64,000 nt of DNA from Actinoallomurus spadix (lineage in GTDB: Bacteria > Actinomycetota > Actinomycetes > Streptosporangiales > Streptosporangiaceae), in assembly GCF_024055725.1 (NCBI RefSeq), contig NZ_JAMXMX010000003.1, forward strand, positions 248,001-312,000, written 5' to 3'. Shown here in pieces: positions 27,713 through 37,032 of this stretch (the stretch's first letter is position 1; each line of letters begins with the position of its first letter). A program made the translations under genes and the position numbers. The notes below the pieces were generated by a model, which worked only from the letters and a program-made list of their open reading frames with translations, ran no database searches and was not told where the DNA came from.

Positions 27713-28945
27713 ATGGGGGGGACGCTCAGCGCGCTGACGACGCGTGGCCGTTCGTTCGTCGCGGCCGGGGCCACCGCGATCGCGTGTTCGTTCGTCCTCG
27801 GCGAGCGGGACCTCCTTCGCGCCGGCCTGCTCATCCTGGCCCTGCCGCTGCTGTCCGTGCTGGTGGTCTCGCGGACCCGCTACCGGCTGACCTGTTCACG
27901 CCGGGCGAGCCCGACCCGCTTCGCCGCCGGCGGCGAGGCCCAGGTGAACGTCCTGCTGGAGAACGTCTCGCGGCTGCCGACCGGGATCCTCCTCATCGAG
28001 GACCAGGTGCCGTACACGCTGGGCGGGCGCGCGCGGTTCGTCATCGACCGGATCGAGCCGGGCGGCGGCCGGGAGATGGCCTACCGGGTACGGGCGGACG
28101 TCCGCGGCCGGTACGCCGTCGGGCCGCTGACCGTACGCCTGGCCGACCCCTTCGGCCTGGTGGAGCTGGTCCGGTCGTTCTCGGCGGCGGACGTCATCAC
28201 CGTCACGCCCGCGATCGTTCCCCTCCCGGCGGGCCGGCCCACCGGCTCGTGGACGGGCGGCGGTGAGAGCCGGGCCCGGCTCGTCGCCGGCGCCGGGGAT
28301 GACGACGTGACGCCCCGCGAGTACCGGCACGGCGACGACCTGCGGCGGGTGCACTGGCGGTCGACGGCGCGCCGCGGCGAGCTGATGGTGCGCCGCGAGG
28401 AACAGCAGTGGCAGACGAGCGGCACCCTGTTCCTCGACACGCGCCGGACGGCGCACTGGGGAGACGGGCCGGGCGCGTCGTTCGAGCAGGCCGTGTCCGC
28501 CGCGGCCTCGATCGGGCTGCGGCTCGGCCGGGAGGGGCTCGGCCTGCGGTACGTCACCGGCGAGGGCGTGGCGCTCGCCCCGTCCGCGGCGTTCGAGGGG
28601 GCGCTCCTCGACCTCCTCGCCGTGGCCCGCACGTCGCGGGGCCGGTCGCTGCGGCCGGGCCTGGCGGCGGTGCGGGAGACGGCGAACAAGGGCGACGGCC
28701 TGATCGTCGGAGTGTTCGGGCGGCTCACTCCGGAGGACGCCCGCGAGGTCGCCGGGGCCGGGCACGGGACCGCCGCCCGCGTCGCCGTGATCGTCGGGGA
28801 GGAGAGCGCGGACCCGGAGGCCGCCCGGATCCTGCGCACGGCGGGGTGGCGGGTCCTCCCCGTCGCCTCGGCCGCCGCGCTGCGGACGGCCTGGCCCGAC
28901 GACGGCGGACCGCTCGGGCCGCAGCATCGGACGGAGGCGCGATGA
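27713..28945 (+). CDS. DUF58 membrane protein
   Basis: A 410-residue partner of MoxR. Two N-terminal membrane segments (about residues 17-50) are followed by a beta-sandwich region and the DUF58 signature YRHGDDLRRVHWRSTARRGE, which precedes a von Willebrand-like fold. DUF58 proteins have no enzymatic assignment. It starts one base after moxR and overlaps the transglutaminase gene by four bases (ATGA), so all three are co-translated. Confidence 0.9.
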   Translation: MGGTLSALTTRGRSFVAAGATAIACSFVLGERDLLRAGLLILALPLLSVLVVSRTRYRLTCSRRASPTRFAAGGEAQVNVLLENVSRLPTGILLIEDQVPYTLGGRARFVIDRIEPGGGREMAYRVRADVRGRYAVGPLTVRLADPFGLVELVRSFSAADVITVTPAIVPLPAGRPTGSWTGGGESRARLVAGAGDDDVTPREYRHGDDLRRVHWRSTARRGELMVRREEQQWQTSGTLFLDTRRTAHWGDGPGASFEQAVSAAASIGLRLGREGLGLRYVTGEGVALAPSAAFEGALLDLLAVARTSRGRSLRPGLAAVRETANKGDGLIVGVFGRLTPEDAREVAGAGHGTAARVAVIVGEESADPEAARILRTAGWRVLPVASAAALRTAWPDDGGPLGPQHRTEAR

Positions 28946-31335
28946 GGATACGCCTGACGATCGTGGCCTGCGTGGCGACACTGCTCGCCTCGCTCGCGCT
29001 GTACCCGCTGTTCAGGACGGCGGGGTGGTTCGGCAGCGGCCTCGGCGCGGTACTCACCGTCGGCGGGGCGGGCGCGCTGACCCGGCGTTTCCGCCTGCCC
29101 GCCCTGGCCTGTCCGCTGATCGCCATCGTGGCGCTCGGCTTCTACCTCAACGTGCTGTTCGCGTCCGGCGACGCGCTGCTCGGCGTCGTCCCGACTCCCG
29201 GCTCGGTGTCGTACCTGGCGGAACTGGCCGGCGACGGTTGGCGGGACTCGTTCCGCTACGCCCCGCCCGTCCCGGTGCTGCCGGGAGTGGAGCTGCTGAG
29301 CACCGGCGGCATCGGGCTGATCGCGATCCTCGTCGACCTGCTCGCCGTCCGTCTGCGCCGTGCCGCGCCGGCCGGCCTGCCCCTGCTGGCGATGTACGCG
29401 CTCCCGGCGCGGTTCCGGGAGGAGAGCACCGGCTGGCTGGTCTTCCTGCCGGGCGCGACCGGATACCTCGCGCTCCTCGTCGCCGACTCCCGTGACCGCC
29501 TCTCCGGCTGGGGCCGTCCGGTCTTCACACGGTACTGGTCGGGCGAGGCGCCGATCCGCGACCGCCCCGACTCGAGTCCCCTGGCCGTGACGGGACGGCG
29601 GATCGGGCTGACCGCCGTCGTCCTGGCGATCGTGGTCCCCCTGGCGGTGCCCGACGTCGATCCGCGCTGGCTGCCCGACGCGGGCGGCGGCGGCGCGGGC
29701 GGGCTCACGACGGTGACCACCCCGGACCCGCTGGTCAGCCTGAAACGCCAGCTCGTACGGGCGGACGACGCCGTCGTCCTCACCTACCGGACGTCGGACG
29801 AGGCCACCCCGGAGTACCTGCGGATGTACTCGCTCGACCGGTTCGACGGCGACGGGTGGACGTACTCCGCGATCCACGGGGACAAGAACGCGCGCGTGGA
29901 CGGCCGGGCCCTGCCCCCGGCACAGGGCCTGGGCCTGGACTCCTCACTCCTCCGCCCGGTGACCACCACCATCAGGGTCGACTCGCACGTGCGCGGCATG
30001 AACGTCCTGCCGGCCCCGTACCCGCCGACCAAGGTGTCGATCAAGGGCGACTGGCGGGTCGACGCCCCGACGCTGATGATCTTCTCCCCGCATGAGTCGG
30101 CGGGCGGCCGGGCCTACACGGTGTCGAGCGTCCGCCCCTCGCCGACGTACCAGCAGCTGGAGGCCACCACCCCGCTTCCCCCCGACGTCGCCGCGCGCTA
30201 CCTCGCCGTGCCGGCCCCGCTGTCGGTGGGAAGGGACGTCATCGCCCTGGCCCACCGGCTGACCGCGACGGCGCCGACGCCGTACGACCGGGCCGTCAAG
30301 CTGCAGCAGTGGTTCACCAAGCCCGGCAACTTCACGTACAGCCTCGACGCGCCCTCCCCCCGCAACGTCGCGGCGCTGCGCGACTTCCTGTTCGGCAGCC
30401 GGACCGGATACTGCGAGCAGTTCGCGGCGTCGATGGCGCTGCTGGCCCGGCTCGTCGGCATTCCGGCGCGCGTCGCCATGGGCTACACCGCCGGTGAACG
30501 CCAGGCGGACGGCGGCTGGATCGTACGGACCAAGGACACGCACGCCTGGCCGGAGCTGTACTTCGCCGGCGTCGGCTGGCTGCGGTTCGAGCCGACCCCC
30601 GCGGGAGGCATCGGCCAGGGCAGCGCGACCGTACCGGACTACACCAGCCCGCTCCTGCTCCCCGGCGCGCCGGGCAGCGGGCCCACGGGCCGGCTGCCCT
30701 CGACCGGGCAGGCCCCGGGCGGCCGCTCGGCCACCGGCTCCGGGCCGGTCCCGCGCCACCGCGCCGACCCGCTCGACCGGGGCGGCCCGGCCGGACCGCT
30801 CACCACGCCGCACCACGGCGGCCTGCCGATCGGCCGGGTCCTGACGCTGCTGGTCCTCCTGCTCCTTTTGGTCTCGGCACCCGCGGCGCTGCACCGCTTC
30901 GCGCGGGTACGCCGCTGGGCGCGCGCGGCGACCGAGGCCGACGTGGCACACGCGGCCTGGGACGAACTGCGGATCGCCGCGGTGGACTTCGGGCTGCCGT
31001 GGCGGACCGGCGACAGCCCGCGGGCCGCGGCCCGGCGGCTCACCGGGGCGCTGCCGCCGGACGGGCCGGCCGCCGAGGCCCTGAACCGGCTCGTACGGGC
31101 CGAGGAGCTCGCGAGGTACGCGCCGGCGCCCGGCCCCGGCACGGGACTTCGCGAGGACGTACTCACCGTGCGGTCCGCGTTCGCCGCGGCGGCCGGCCGG
31201 CGCGGCCGCTGGCGGGCCCGGGTGCTGCCACGATCCTCGGCGGCGCTCCCGCGCGGCGTGGCCGGGCGGGCGCTCGACGCGTTGGACCGGCTCGACTCAC
31301 TCGCCCTCCGCCGGCGACGCCGCTCCGCCGGCTGA
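28942..31335 (+). CDS. Membrane-bound transglutaminase-like protein
   Basis: A 797-residue protein with about six N-terminal helices (to about residue 240), an extracytoplasmic transglutaminase-like core, and one C-terminal helix near residues 633-650 followed by a cytosolic basic domain. The core has the papain-like dyad: Cys491 in GYCEQFA and His534 in DTHAWPE, followed by WLRFEPTP. Family members (DUF3488/DUF4129-linked) may cross-link or cleave envelope proteins; the substrate is unknown. ATG 28942 overlaps the DUF58 stop. A strong hairpin at 31471-31501 closes the operon. Confidence 0.9.
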   Translation: MRIRLTIVACVATLLASLALYPLFRTAGWFGSGLGAVLTVGGAGALTRRFRLPALACPLIAIVALGFYLNVLFASGDALLGVVPTPGSVSYLAELAGDGWRDSFRYAPPVPVLPGVELLSTGGIGLIAILVDLLAVRLRRAAPAGLPLLAMYALPARFREESTGWLVFLPGATGYLALLVADSRDRLSGWGRPVFTRYWSGEAPIRDRPDSSPLAVTGRRIGLTAVVLAIVVPLAVPDVDPRWLPDAGGGGAGGLTTVTTPDPLVSLKRQLVRADDAVVLTYRTSDEATPEYLRMYSLDRFDGDGWTYSAIHGDKNARVDGRALPPAQGLGLDSSLLRPVTTTIRVDSHVRGMNVLPAPYPPTKVSIKGDWRVDAPTLMIFSPHESAGGRAYTVSSVRPSPTYQQLEATTPLPPDVAARYLAVPAPLSVGRDVIALAHRLTATAPTPYDRAVKLQQWFTKPGNFTYSLDAPSPRNVAALRDFLFGSRTGYCEQFAASMALLARLVGIPARVAMGYTAGERQADGGWIVRTKDTHAWPELYFAGVGWLRFEPTPAGGIGQGSATVPDYTSPLLLPGAPGSGPTGRLPSTGQAPGGRSATGSGPVPRHRADPLDRGGPAGPLTTPHHGGLPIGRVLTLLVLLLLLVSAPAALHRFARVRRWARAATEADVAHAAWDELRIAAVDFGLPWRTGDSPRAAARRLTGALPPDGPAAEALNRLVRAEELARYAPAPGPGTGLREDVLTVRSAFAAAAGRRGRWRARVLPRSSAALPRGVAGRALDALDRLDSLALRRRRRSAG

Positions 31336-31470
31336 GCGAGCGGCGGAGCCCCGGGCAGGTGTCCGCTCAGGACCGGCCCCGGGGAGGCCGTCCGCTCCGG
31401 CACGCCCGGCCGGAGCCGCCCGGAGAACGCGTCCGATCGGACGGCCCGGCGGGAGGCGGCCCGGGAAGCG

Positions 31471-31501
31471 CGTCACCGCCCGGCGGTGCCGGGCGGTGAC
31501 G
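31471..31501. terminator. Bidirectional hairpin terminator
   Basis: Perfect 14-bp arms (CGTCACCGCCCGGC and complement) around a GGT loop, between the plus-strand transglutaminase gene and the minus-strand DUF3040 gene. It can serve both directions. Confidence 0.8.
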
Positions 31502-31517
31502 TGGGTCTCGGGGGAGG

Positions 31518-31916
31518 TCAAAGCTCTCCGTGGCGGCGGCGCCAGCGCTCCTCGATGCGCTCCATGAAGCCGCCCTTGGCTCTGGCCGCCTTCGGCCGCC
31601 TGCCCCGCCTGCGCGGCGCCGTATCGGCCACTCCGTTCATCCGCTTCCAGCTGGTCAGCCCCCACGCGCAGCAGGTGACCATGAGCAGGAACCCGGCCAC
31701 GCTGATCACGACGCTGATCGGCATGGTGTTCACGATGACGCCTGCCAACACCACGAACAGGCCCAGCGCGGACCCGATCGCGGCCTTCCAGATCCTGCGC
31801 CTGTAATGCACCTGTGGATCGGTCGAGCGGACCGCCGAAGCGAACTTCGGATCCTCGGCGTACAGCGCGCGCTCGATCTGGTCGAGCATGCGCTGCTCGT
31901 GGTCAGAGAGCGGCAC
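31518..31916 (-). CDS. DUF3040 small membrane protein
   Basis: A 132-residue actinobacterial protein. It starts with PLSDHEQRMLDQIERALYAEDPKFA, the DUF3040 hallmark, followed by two helices (about residues 42-62 and 65-85) and a basic Arg/Lys tail. GTG 31916 has GGGAGG five bases ahead, better than upstream starts. Role unknown; the family often lies near the dcw cluster and dinB, as here. Confidence 0.88.
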   Translation of the reverse strand: MPLSDHEQRMLDQIERALYAEDPKFASAVRSTDPQVHYRRRIWKAAIGSALGLFVVLAGVIVNTMPISVVISVAGFLLMVTCCAWGLTSWKRMNGVADTAPRRRGRRPKAARAKGGFMERIEERWRRRHGEL

Positions 31917-32099
31917 GGCGCCTCCCAAAGACAGCCCCGCGAGGGGGAATCCCACGCCGGACGGGGACTTGGCTATCGGTGATATGCCCAGAATACGAGC
32001 CCTGACGACCGGGGGAAAGAAAACGTTCGCCTGTGGGCAGGAGGATCGTCAAGTCAGCACTCCTGATCACTCGGCGTCGTCACTGCTCTCACACCCGTC

Positions 32100-33371
32100 T
32101 CATCGGTCGACATCGGTCTCCCGACCGTGGCGAGGGTCACTCTCACGGTCCGCGCGGACCAGGGCGGCGGGGCGTACGGCGCCCGCGCCGAACCGGCGGG
32201 CGGCCAGGTCCATGGCCGCCTCCGCCTGGCGCCAGCCGGTCTCCGGCTCGCCCAGGGCCAGCTGCCGCGGCGTCGTCCCGGCGGCCACGAGGTTCTCGAC
32301 GCGCACGCCCACCAGCCGCAGGGGGACGCCCTCCAGCCCCGACGCCTCGTACAGCGCGCAGGCGGTCGCGTACACCTCACGGGCGACGTCGGTCGGCTCC
32401 CGCAGCGTGCGGGCGCGGGTCACGGTGGTGAAGTCCGATCGGCGGAGCTTGACCGCCACGGTGCGGCCCGCCTGGCCGCTGCCGCGCAGCCGTGCGCCCA
32501 CCCGGTCGGACAGCCGCAGCAGTTCACGCCGGATCGCCTCCGGGTCGGCGATGTCCCGGTCGAACGTCTCCTCCGCGCCGATGCTCTTGTCCGGCACGCT
32601 CGCCGTCACCGACCGCGGATCCCGGCCCCAGGACAGGTCGTGCAGGTGCCGGCCCACCGCGTCGCCGACCTCGCGCCGCAGCGTGTCGACCGGCGTCCGC
32701 GCGAGGTCGCCGACCGTACGGAGACCCAGGCGCCGCAGGGACTCCTCGGTGCGCTCCCCCACGCCCCACAGGGCCGCGACCGGCAGCGGGTGCAGGAAGT
32801 CGACCACCTCGTCCGCGGGAACGACGAGCAGGCCGTCCGGTTTACACCTGGTCGACGCGAGCTTGGCCACGAACTTGGTGCTCGCCACCCCGACCGAGCA
32901 GGTGATGCCTTGCCGCGCGACGACCTGCTCCCGGATCATCCGGCCGATTTCGGCGGGCCGGCCCAGCCGGCGCCGCGCCCCCGCCACGTCGAGGAACGCC
33001 TCGTCGAGCGCGAGCGGCTCCACCAGCGGCGTGACGGACCGGAAGATCTCCATGACGCCCGCCGACACGGCGGCGTACCTGTCATGGCGGGGCGGCAGCA
33101 CGGCCGCCTGCGGGCAGAGCCGCCGGGCCCGGCTCATCGGCATCGCCGAGTGCACCCCGAAGGCCCGGGCCTCGTACGAGGCGGCGGCCACCACACCGCG
33201 CGGCCCGGCCCCGCCGACGACGACCGGGCGGCCGCGCAGCTCCGGGCGCTCCAGCAGCTCAACGCTCACGAAGAAGGCGTCCATGTCGACGTGCAGGACC
33301 GTGCAGCCGGTGTCGTCACCCGGCGGACCGGGCGGCGGCCCCGGCCGGTGCAACTGCTGCTTCCTGCTCAT
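32100..33371 (-). CDS. dinB: DNA polymerase IV (Y family)
   Basis: Error-prone translesion polymerase. The 423-residue product has the catalytic carboxylates in HVDMDAFFVSVE and ALDEAFLDV, the VGVASTKFVAKLAS block, an HhH thumb (LWGVGERTEESLRRLG) and the little-finger domain. The usual clamp-binding QLxLF appears as QLALGE, so beta-clamp contact may be weak. It starts 7 bases after the methyltransferase stop, so the two are probably cotranscribed. Confidence 0.94.
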   Translation of the reverse strand: MSRKQQLHRPGPPPGPPGDDTGCTVLHVDMDAFFVSVELLERPELRGRPVVVGGAGPRGVVAAASYEARAFGVHSAMPMSRARRLCPQAAVLPPRHDRYAAVSAGVMEIFRSVTPLVEPLALDEAFLDVAGARRRLGRPAEIGRMIREQVVARQGITCSVGVASTKFVAKLASTRCKPDGLLVVPADEVVDFLHPLPVAALWGVGERTEESLRRLGLRTVGDLARTPVDTLRREVGDAVGRHLHDLSWGRDPRSVTASVPDKSIGAEETFDRDIADPEAIRRELLRLSDRVGARLRGSGQAGRTVAVKLRRSDFTTVTRARTLREPTDVAREVYATACALYEASGLEGVPLRLVGVRVENLVAAGTTPRQLALGEPETGWRQAEAAMDLAARRFGAGAVRPAALVRADRESDPRHGRETDVDR

Positions 33372-33378
33372 CGGTCGC

Positions 33379-34125
33379 CTAGCGCCGGTAGGCCAGGGCG
33401 TGGAGCTGGGTGGCGACGTCCTTCAGGACGGGGTGCATGGCGACGGCGCGCTCGAGGGCGACGAGCTCGTCCGCGGCCCCGCGCTCACCGTCGATGATGC
33501 CGCTGGGTACGAGGTCGGCGAACACGCGGACCCCGTGCACCGGCCCCGACCGCAGGCCCGCCGCCTCGATCAGCTCGGCCAGCATCCCCGAGGTGAACCG
33601 GCGCGGCACCGGGTCGCGGTCGCCCCAGCGGCCCTGCGCGCTCGACAGCACCCGCCGGGCGTCCTCGAAGTGCCCGGCGAGCGCCCGGTGGAGCACCGCG
33701 GCGACCTGGTTGGCGGCCAGCACGCTGACCGCTCCGCCGGGCCGTACGGTGCGGGCGATCGCGGCCAGCGCGCCGGCCGGGTCGTCGACGTACTCCAGCA
33801 CGCTGTGGCAGATGACGAGGTCGGCGCTGTCCGGCCCCACGACGTCCAGCAGGCCGTCGGCGTCGCCCTGCGCGGCCCGGACCGCGACTCCGGCCTCGGC
33901 CGCGCGGCGCTCGAGGCCGGCGAGAGCGTCCGGGCTGGCGTCGACGACCGTGACGTGGTGCCCGAGCTCGGCCAGCGGCACGGCGAACCCGCCGGTGCCG
34001 CCGCCCGCGTCGACGACGTCGAGCCGGTCACGCCCCGACTCCTTCGCGGTCTCGTCGAGGACCTCGCGCAGGATCTCCCACACGACGGCGGTGCGCGTCG
34101 ACCGCGAGCGCGGACGATCGGTCAC
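33379..34125 (-). CDS. Class I SAM-dependent methyltransferase
   Basis: A 248-residue Rossmann methyltransferase. SAM motif I is VVDAGGGTGGFAVPLAE, motif II is VTVVDASPDAL, and HSVLEYVDDPAGAL matches the post-motif region of the UbiE/SmtA group. The substrate is unknown. GTG 34125 follows GGGAGGGGGC at five bases; GTG 34158 is possible but lacks such a site. It precedes dinB by 7 bases, a pairing seen in many actinomycetes. Confidence 0.85.
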   Translation of the reverse strand: MTDRPRSRSTRTAVVWEILREVLDETAKESGRDRLDVVDAGGGTGGFAVPLAELGHHVTVVDASPDALAGLERRAAEAGVAVRAAQGDADGLLDVVGPDSADLVICHSVLEYVDDPAGALAAIARTVRPGGAVSVLAANQVAAVLHRALAGHFEDARRVLSSAQGRWGDRDPVPRRFTSGMLAELIEAAGLRSGPVHGVRVFADLVPSGIIDGERGAADELVALERAVAMHPVLKDVATQLHALAYRR

Positions 34126-34201
34126 GGCTGCCCCCTCCCGGCTCGGTGCTTCCCTCACCCTAGAGGGTTCCGCTGGCTGGGCGTCCCCGGGAGGCGCGCG
34201 G

Positions 34202-34765
34202 TCAGAGGCGGTAGGCGTCGGCGCGCAGGTACGTGCGGACCCGTTCGGCCAGGGTCGTGGGCGAGGAACAGACCCTGTTCCGCAGGGAGCAGTCCGGTTC
34301 CGCGAGGTACCGGCGGAGCGCCGCCTTCTCCTTCGCCCGCAACGCGGCCCGGCCGAGGGCGACGCGTTCGTCCTCGTCGAGGTGCTCGGTCAGCGCCGGG
34401 TAGAGTTCCTCCTCCTCGGCCCGCGTGTGCGGCGCGGTCGTCGCCTTCAGCCGCGACAGGCGGGAGGCGAACTCCTCGCTGGTCAGATCGGGTTCGTCCA
34501 GGCTGTTCAGGACCTGCCATATCTCCCGATGCCCGGCGACGTCCTCATCGACGAGCGCCGGTCCGTGAGGGAGACGGGCCCGGACCACCGGGAAGACGTA
34601 GGTCTCCTCGGCGACCTCGTGCCGGACCACCTCGGCGATCAGCAACTCGACCAGCGAGTGCCGCAACCGGGGGAACTCGATCGTGTAACCCAGTTCGAAG
34701 TGGAGCTGCTGCAGGTCTCGGTGGTCCTGTATCAAAACGCTGACGAGGTCGTCGGGTGGGTGCAT
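34202..34765 (-). CDS. Hemerythrin HHE-domain protein
   Basis: A 187-residue four-helix-bundle protein that probably holds a di-iron centre. Candidate ligands are H15 (QDHRD), the H-E pair in VVRHEVAEETYVFP and H114/E117 in APHTRAEEEELYP. Such proteins sense or bind oxygen, NO or iron; the exact role is not set by sequence. The C-terminal 50 residues are basic and outside the domain. Confidence 0.86.
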   Translation of the reverse strand: MHPPDDLVSVLIQDHRDLQQLHFELGYTIEFPRLRHSLVELLIAEVVRHEVAEETYVFPVVRARLPHGPALVDEDVAGHREIWQVLNSLDEPDLTSEEFASRLSRLKATTAPHTRAEEEELYPALTEHLDEDERVALGRAALRAKEKAALRRYLAEPDCSLRNRVCSSPTTLAERVRTYLRADAYRL

Positions 34766-34885
34766 GATCGGCTCGCTTCGGAGCTCTGCGCTCTCACCGC
34801 GGCCCCTGCCCCGCCCCTGGCGCGCGAAACGCGTCCGTGCCGAGGATCCTCTGGCGCGGCACGCCGGTGCTCACGCGCCGTCGAA

Positions 34886-34914
34886 CCGGCCGGCGCCTTC
34901 CCGGTACCGGCCGG
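34886..34914 (-). terminator. Candidate terminator after nusB
   Basis: Two CCGGCCGG blocks, each self-complementary, flank a 13-base loop, beginning 12 bases past the nusB stop on the minus strand. They can pair as an 8-bp stem. No T-run. Confidence 0.4.
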
Positions 34915-34926
34915 CCCGTGTGGCGT

Positions 34927-35343
34927 CTAGAGCGCCAGGGAGGGTTTCAGCTCCAGCAGCCGCGACAGCAGGCCGTTGACGAACCGGGGCGACTCGTCGG
35001 TGGACAGGTCGGTGGCCAGGGCGACCGCCTCGCTGACGGCGACGCCGTCGGGAACGTCCTCGCTCCACAGCAGTTCGAACGCGCCGAGCCGCAGGATGTT
35101 GCGGTCGACGATGGGCATCCGGTCGAGGGTCCAGCCGACGGCGTACGTCGCGATCAGCTCGTCGATGCGCTCGCGGCGGGTGGCCACGCCCTCGACGAGC
35201 CGATCGACGAAGTCCTGCTCGGCGAGCCGGTGCTCCGCCTGCCGGGTGCGCCGGTCGAGGACCTCGACCGGCGGCTCACCGCGGACCTCGGCCTCGTAGA
35301 GGATTTCGAGGGCGCGTCTGCGCGCCTTGCTCCGTGCGGCCAC
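34927..35343 (-). CDS. nusB: Transcription antitermination factor NusB
   Basis: A 138-residue helical RNA-binding protein that with NusE binds boxA in rRNA transcripts. It shows RRRALEILYEAEVRG at the N-terminus and the family block DRNILRLGAFELLW, then VALATDLSTDESPRFVNGLL. GTG 35343 lies three bases after efp. It ends the aro-efp-nusB operon; bldD/pyrR, often next, are not here. Confidence 0.96.
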   Translation of the reverse strand: MAARSKARRRALEILYEAEVRGEPPVEVLDRRTRQAEHRLAEQDFVDRLVEGVATRRERIDELIATYAVGWTLDRMPIVDRNILRLGAFELLWSEDVPDGVAVSEAVALATDLSTDESPRFVNGLLSRLLELKPSLAL

Positions 35344-35346
35344 GGA

Positions 35347-35904
35347 TCAGGCACGACCCAGGTAGTCGCCCGAGCGGGTGTCGACCTTGATCTTCTCGCC
35401 GGTAGTGATGAACAGCGGGACCTGGATCGTCGCGCCCGTCTCGACCGTCGCGGGCTTGGTGCCGCCGGTGGAGCGGTCGCCCTGCAGGCCGGGCTCGGTC
35501 TCGGTCACCTCGAGCACCACGGCGGCGGGCAGCTCGATGTAGAGCGGGGTGCCCTCGTTGAAGGCGATCACGGCGTTCTGCTCCGGGAGGAGGTAGTCCG
35601 CCGCCTCGCCGACCGTCGCCGCCGGGATGTGCGGCTGGTCGTAGGTCTCGGTGTCCATGAAGACGAAGTCCTCGCCCTCGCGGTAGAGGTACTGCATCTC
35701 CCGCTTGTCGACGTTCGCCACGTCGACCTTGGTGCCGGCGTTGAAGGTCTTGTCGACGACCTTGCCGGACAGGACGTTCTTGAGCTTGGTGCGGACGAAC
35801 GCGCCGCCCTTGCCAGGCTTGACGTGCTGGAACTCCAGGACGGTCCACAGCTGGCCGTCGAGGTTCAGCGTCATGCCGTTCTTGAGGTCGTTCGTCGTCG
35901 CCAC
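35347..35904 (-). CDS. efp: Elongation factor P
   Basis: Relieves ribosomes stalled at proline runs. The 185-residue three-domain protein has the KOW-like domain I with the tip loop [10 protein letters not shown]; the Lys there is the residue modified in other bacteria. The C-terminal domain ends in [19 protein letters not shown]. Wall proteins in this window (FtsI, FtsL, FtsZ linker, MurX tails) are proline-rich, so EF-P should matter for their translation. GTG start, standard family position. Confidence 0.97.
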   Translation of the reverse strand: MATTNDLKNGMTLNLDGQLWTVLEFQHVKPGKGGAFVRTKLKNVLSGKVVDKTFNAGTKVDVANVDKREMQYLYREGEDFVFMDTETYDQPHIPAATVGEAADYLLPEQNAVIAFNEGTPLYIELPAAVVLEVTETEPGLQGDRSTGGTKPATVETGATIQVPLFITTGEKIKVDTRSGDYLGRA

Positions 35905-35940
35905 TGTGTGTCGTTCTCCCGCTTCGGCGGTCTGCCGCGT

Positions 35941-37008
35941 CTAGATGACGAGCAGGTCCTTTGTCGTCTTGGTGAGCAGCTCCGGACCGTCCGCACGGAC
36001 GACGAGCGTGTCCTCGATGCGGACCCCGCCGCGACCGGCGACGTAGACGCCGGGCTCGACGGTGATGGGAACTCGATCCATCAGTTTACCGGTCTTGTCA
36101 TACCCCATGAGCGGTGCCTCGTGGATCTCCAGGCCGACGCCGTGCCCGAGGCCGTGCGGGAAGTCCTCGCCGTGCCCGGCCTCCTGGATCACTCCGCGGG
36201 AGGCGGCGTCGACCTCCTTGGTCACCGCCTCCGGGCGCGCCGCCGTGAGGCCCGCCGCCTGGGCCGCGGCGACGAGTTCGTAGATCTCGCGTTCCCACGC
36301 GCCGGCCTCACCGACCGCGACGGTCCGGGTCATGTCGGCGTGGTAGCCGTCCCGCAGGGCGCCGAAGTCCATGGTGACCAGGTCGCCGCGCTCGATCGCG
36401 CGCCCGGACGGGACGTGGTGCGGGATCGCACCGTTGGGGCCGCTCGCCACGATGGTGGCGAACGCCGGCCGGTCCGCGCCGAGGTCGACCATCGCCCGGT
36501 CCAGGGCGATGGCGATCTCGCGTTCGGTGACGCCGGGCCGGAGCGCGGGCAGCACCGCGTCGAAGGCCCGGTCGGTGATGGCGCAGGCCTCCGCGAGGAG
36601 GACGATCTCCTCCTCGTCCTTGACCATGCGCAGTTCCTCCACGGCACGGCCGAGGGGGACGAGCTCCGGCGCGTCCGGCTCCGCGGCGAGCGCGTCGCGG
36701 GCCTCGACGGTGACGTCGTGCGCCTCGAACGCCAGCCGGCCCCGTGCCCGCCCGGCCAGGACGCCCGCGGCGGCCCGGTCGATCACGCACTCCAGGTCCG
36801 GGCACACGCGCGCGGCCGTGCCGGCGTACCGGCCGTCGGTCGCCAGCACGGCGCTCCCGTCGGCGCGCACGAGCAGCGCGGCGTTGGAACTGGCCAGCCC
36901 GGTCAGGTAGCGCACGTTGACCAGGCGGGTGATGAGGGCCGCCTCGGCGCCGCGGGCGGCGACGAGCGTGGCCAGCCGCGCACGGCGGGCCTCGTGGATC
37001 TCCGGCAT
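35941..37008 (-). CDS. Xaa-Pro aminopeptidase (M24 family)
   Basis: A pita-bread metallopeptidase of about 355 residues that removes N-terminal residues ahead of proline. Metal ligands are visible: Asp in VTMDFGALRDGYHADMTRT, His in HGLGHGVGLEIHEAP and Glu in ITVEPGVY and GVRIEDT. It is the usual neighbour of efp in actinobacteria. ATG 37008 or GTG 37017 could start it; neither has a strong ribosome site. Confidence 0.92.
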   Translation of the reverse strand: MPEIHEARRARLATLVAARGAEAALITRLVNVRYLTGLASSNAALLVRADGSAVLATDGRYAGTAARVCPDLECVIDRAAAGVLAGRARGRLAFEAHDVTVEARDALAAEPDAPELVPLGRAVEELRMVKDEEEIVLLAEACAITDRAFDAVLPALRPGVTEREIAIALDRAMVDLGADRPAFATIVASGPNGAIPHHVPSGRAIERGDLVTMDFGALRDGYHADMTRTVAVGEAGAWEREIYELVAAAQAAGLTAARPEAVTKEVDAASRGVIQEAGHGEDFPHGLGHGVGLEIHEAPLMGYDKTGKLMDRVPITVEPGVYVAGRGGVRIEDTLVVRADGPELLTKTTKDLLVI

Positions 37009-37032
37009 GCCCCGCACTCTACGCGTGCGGTC

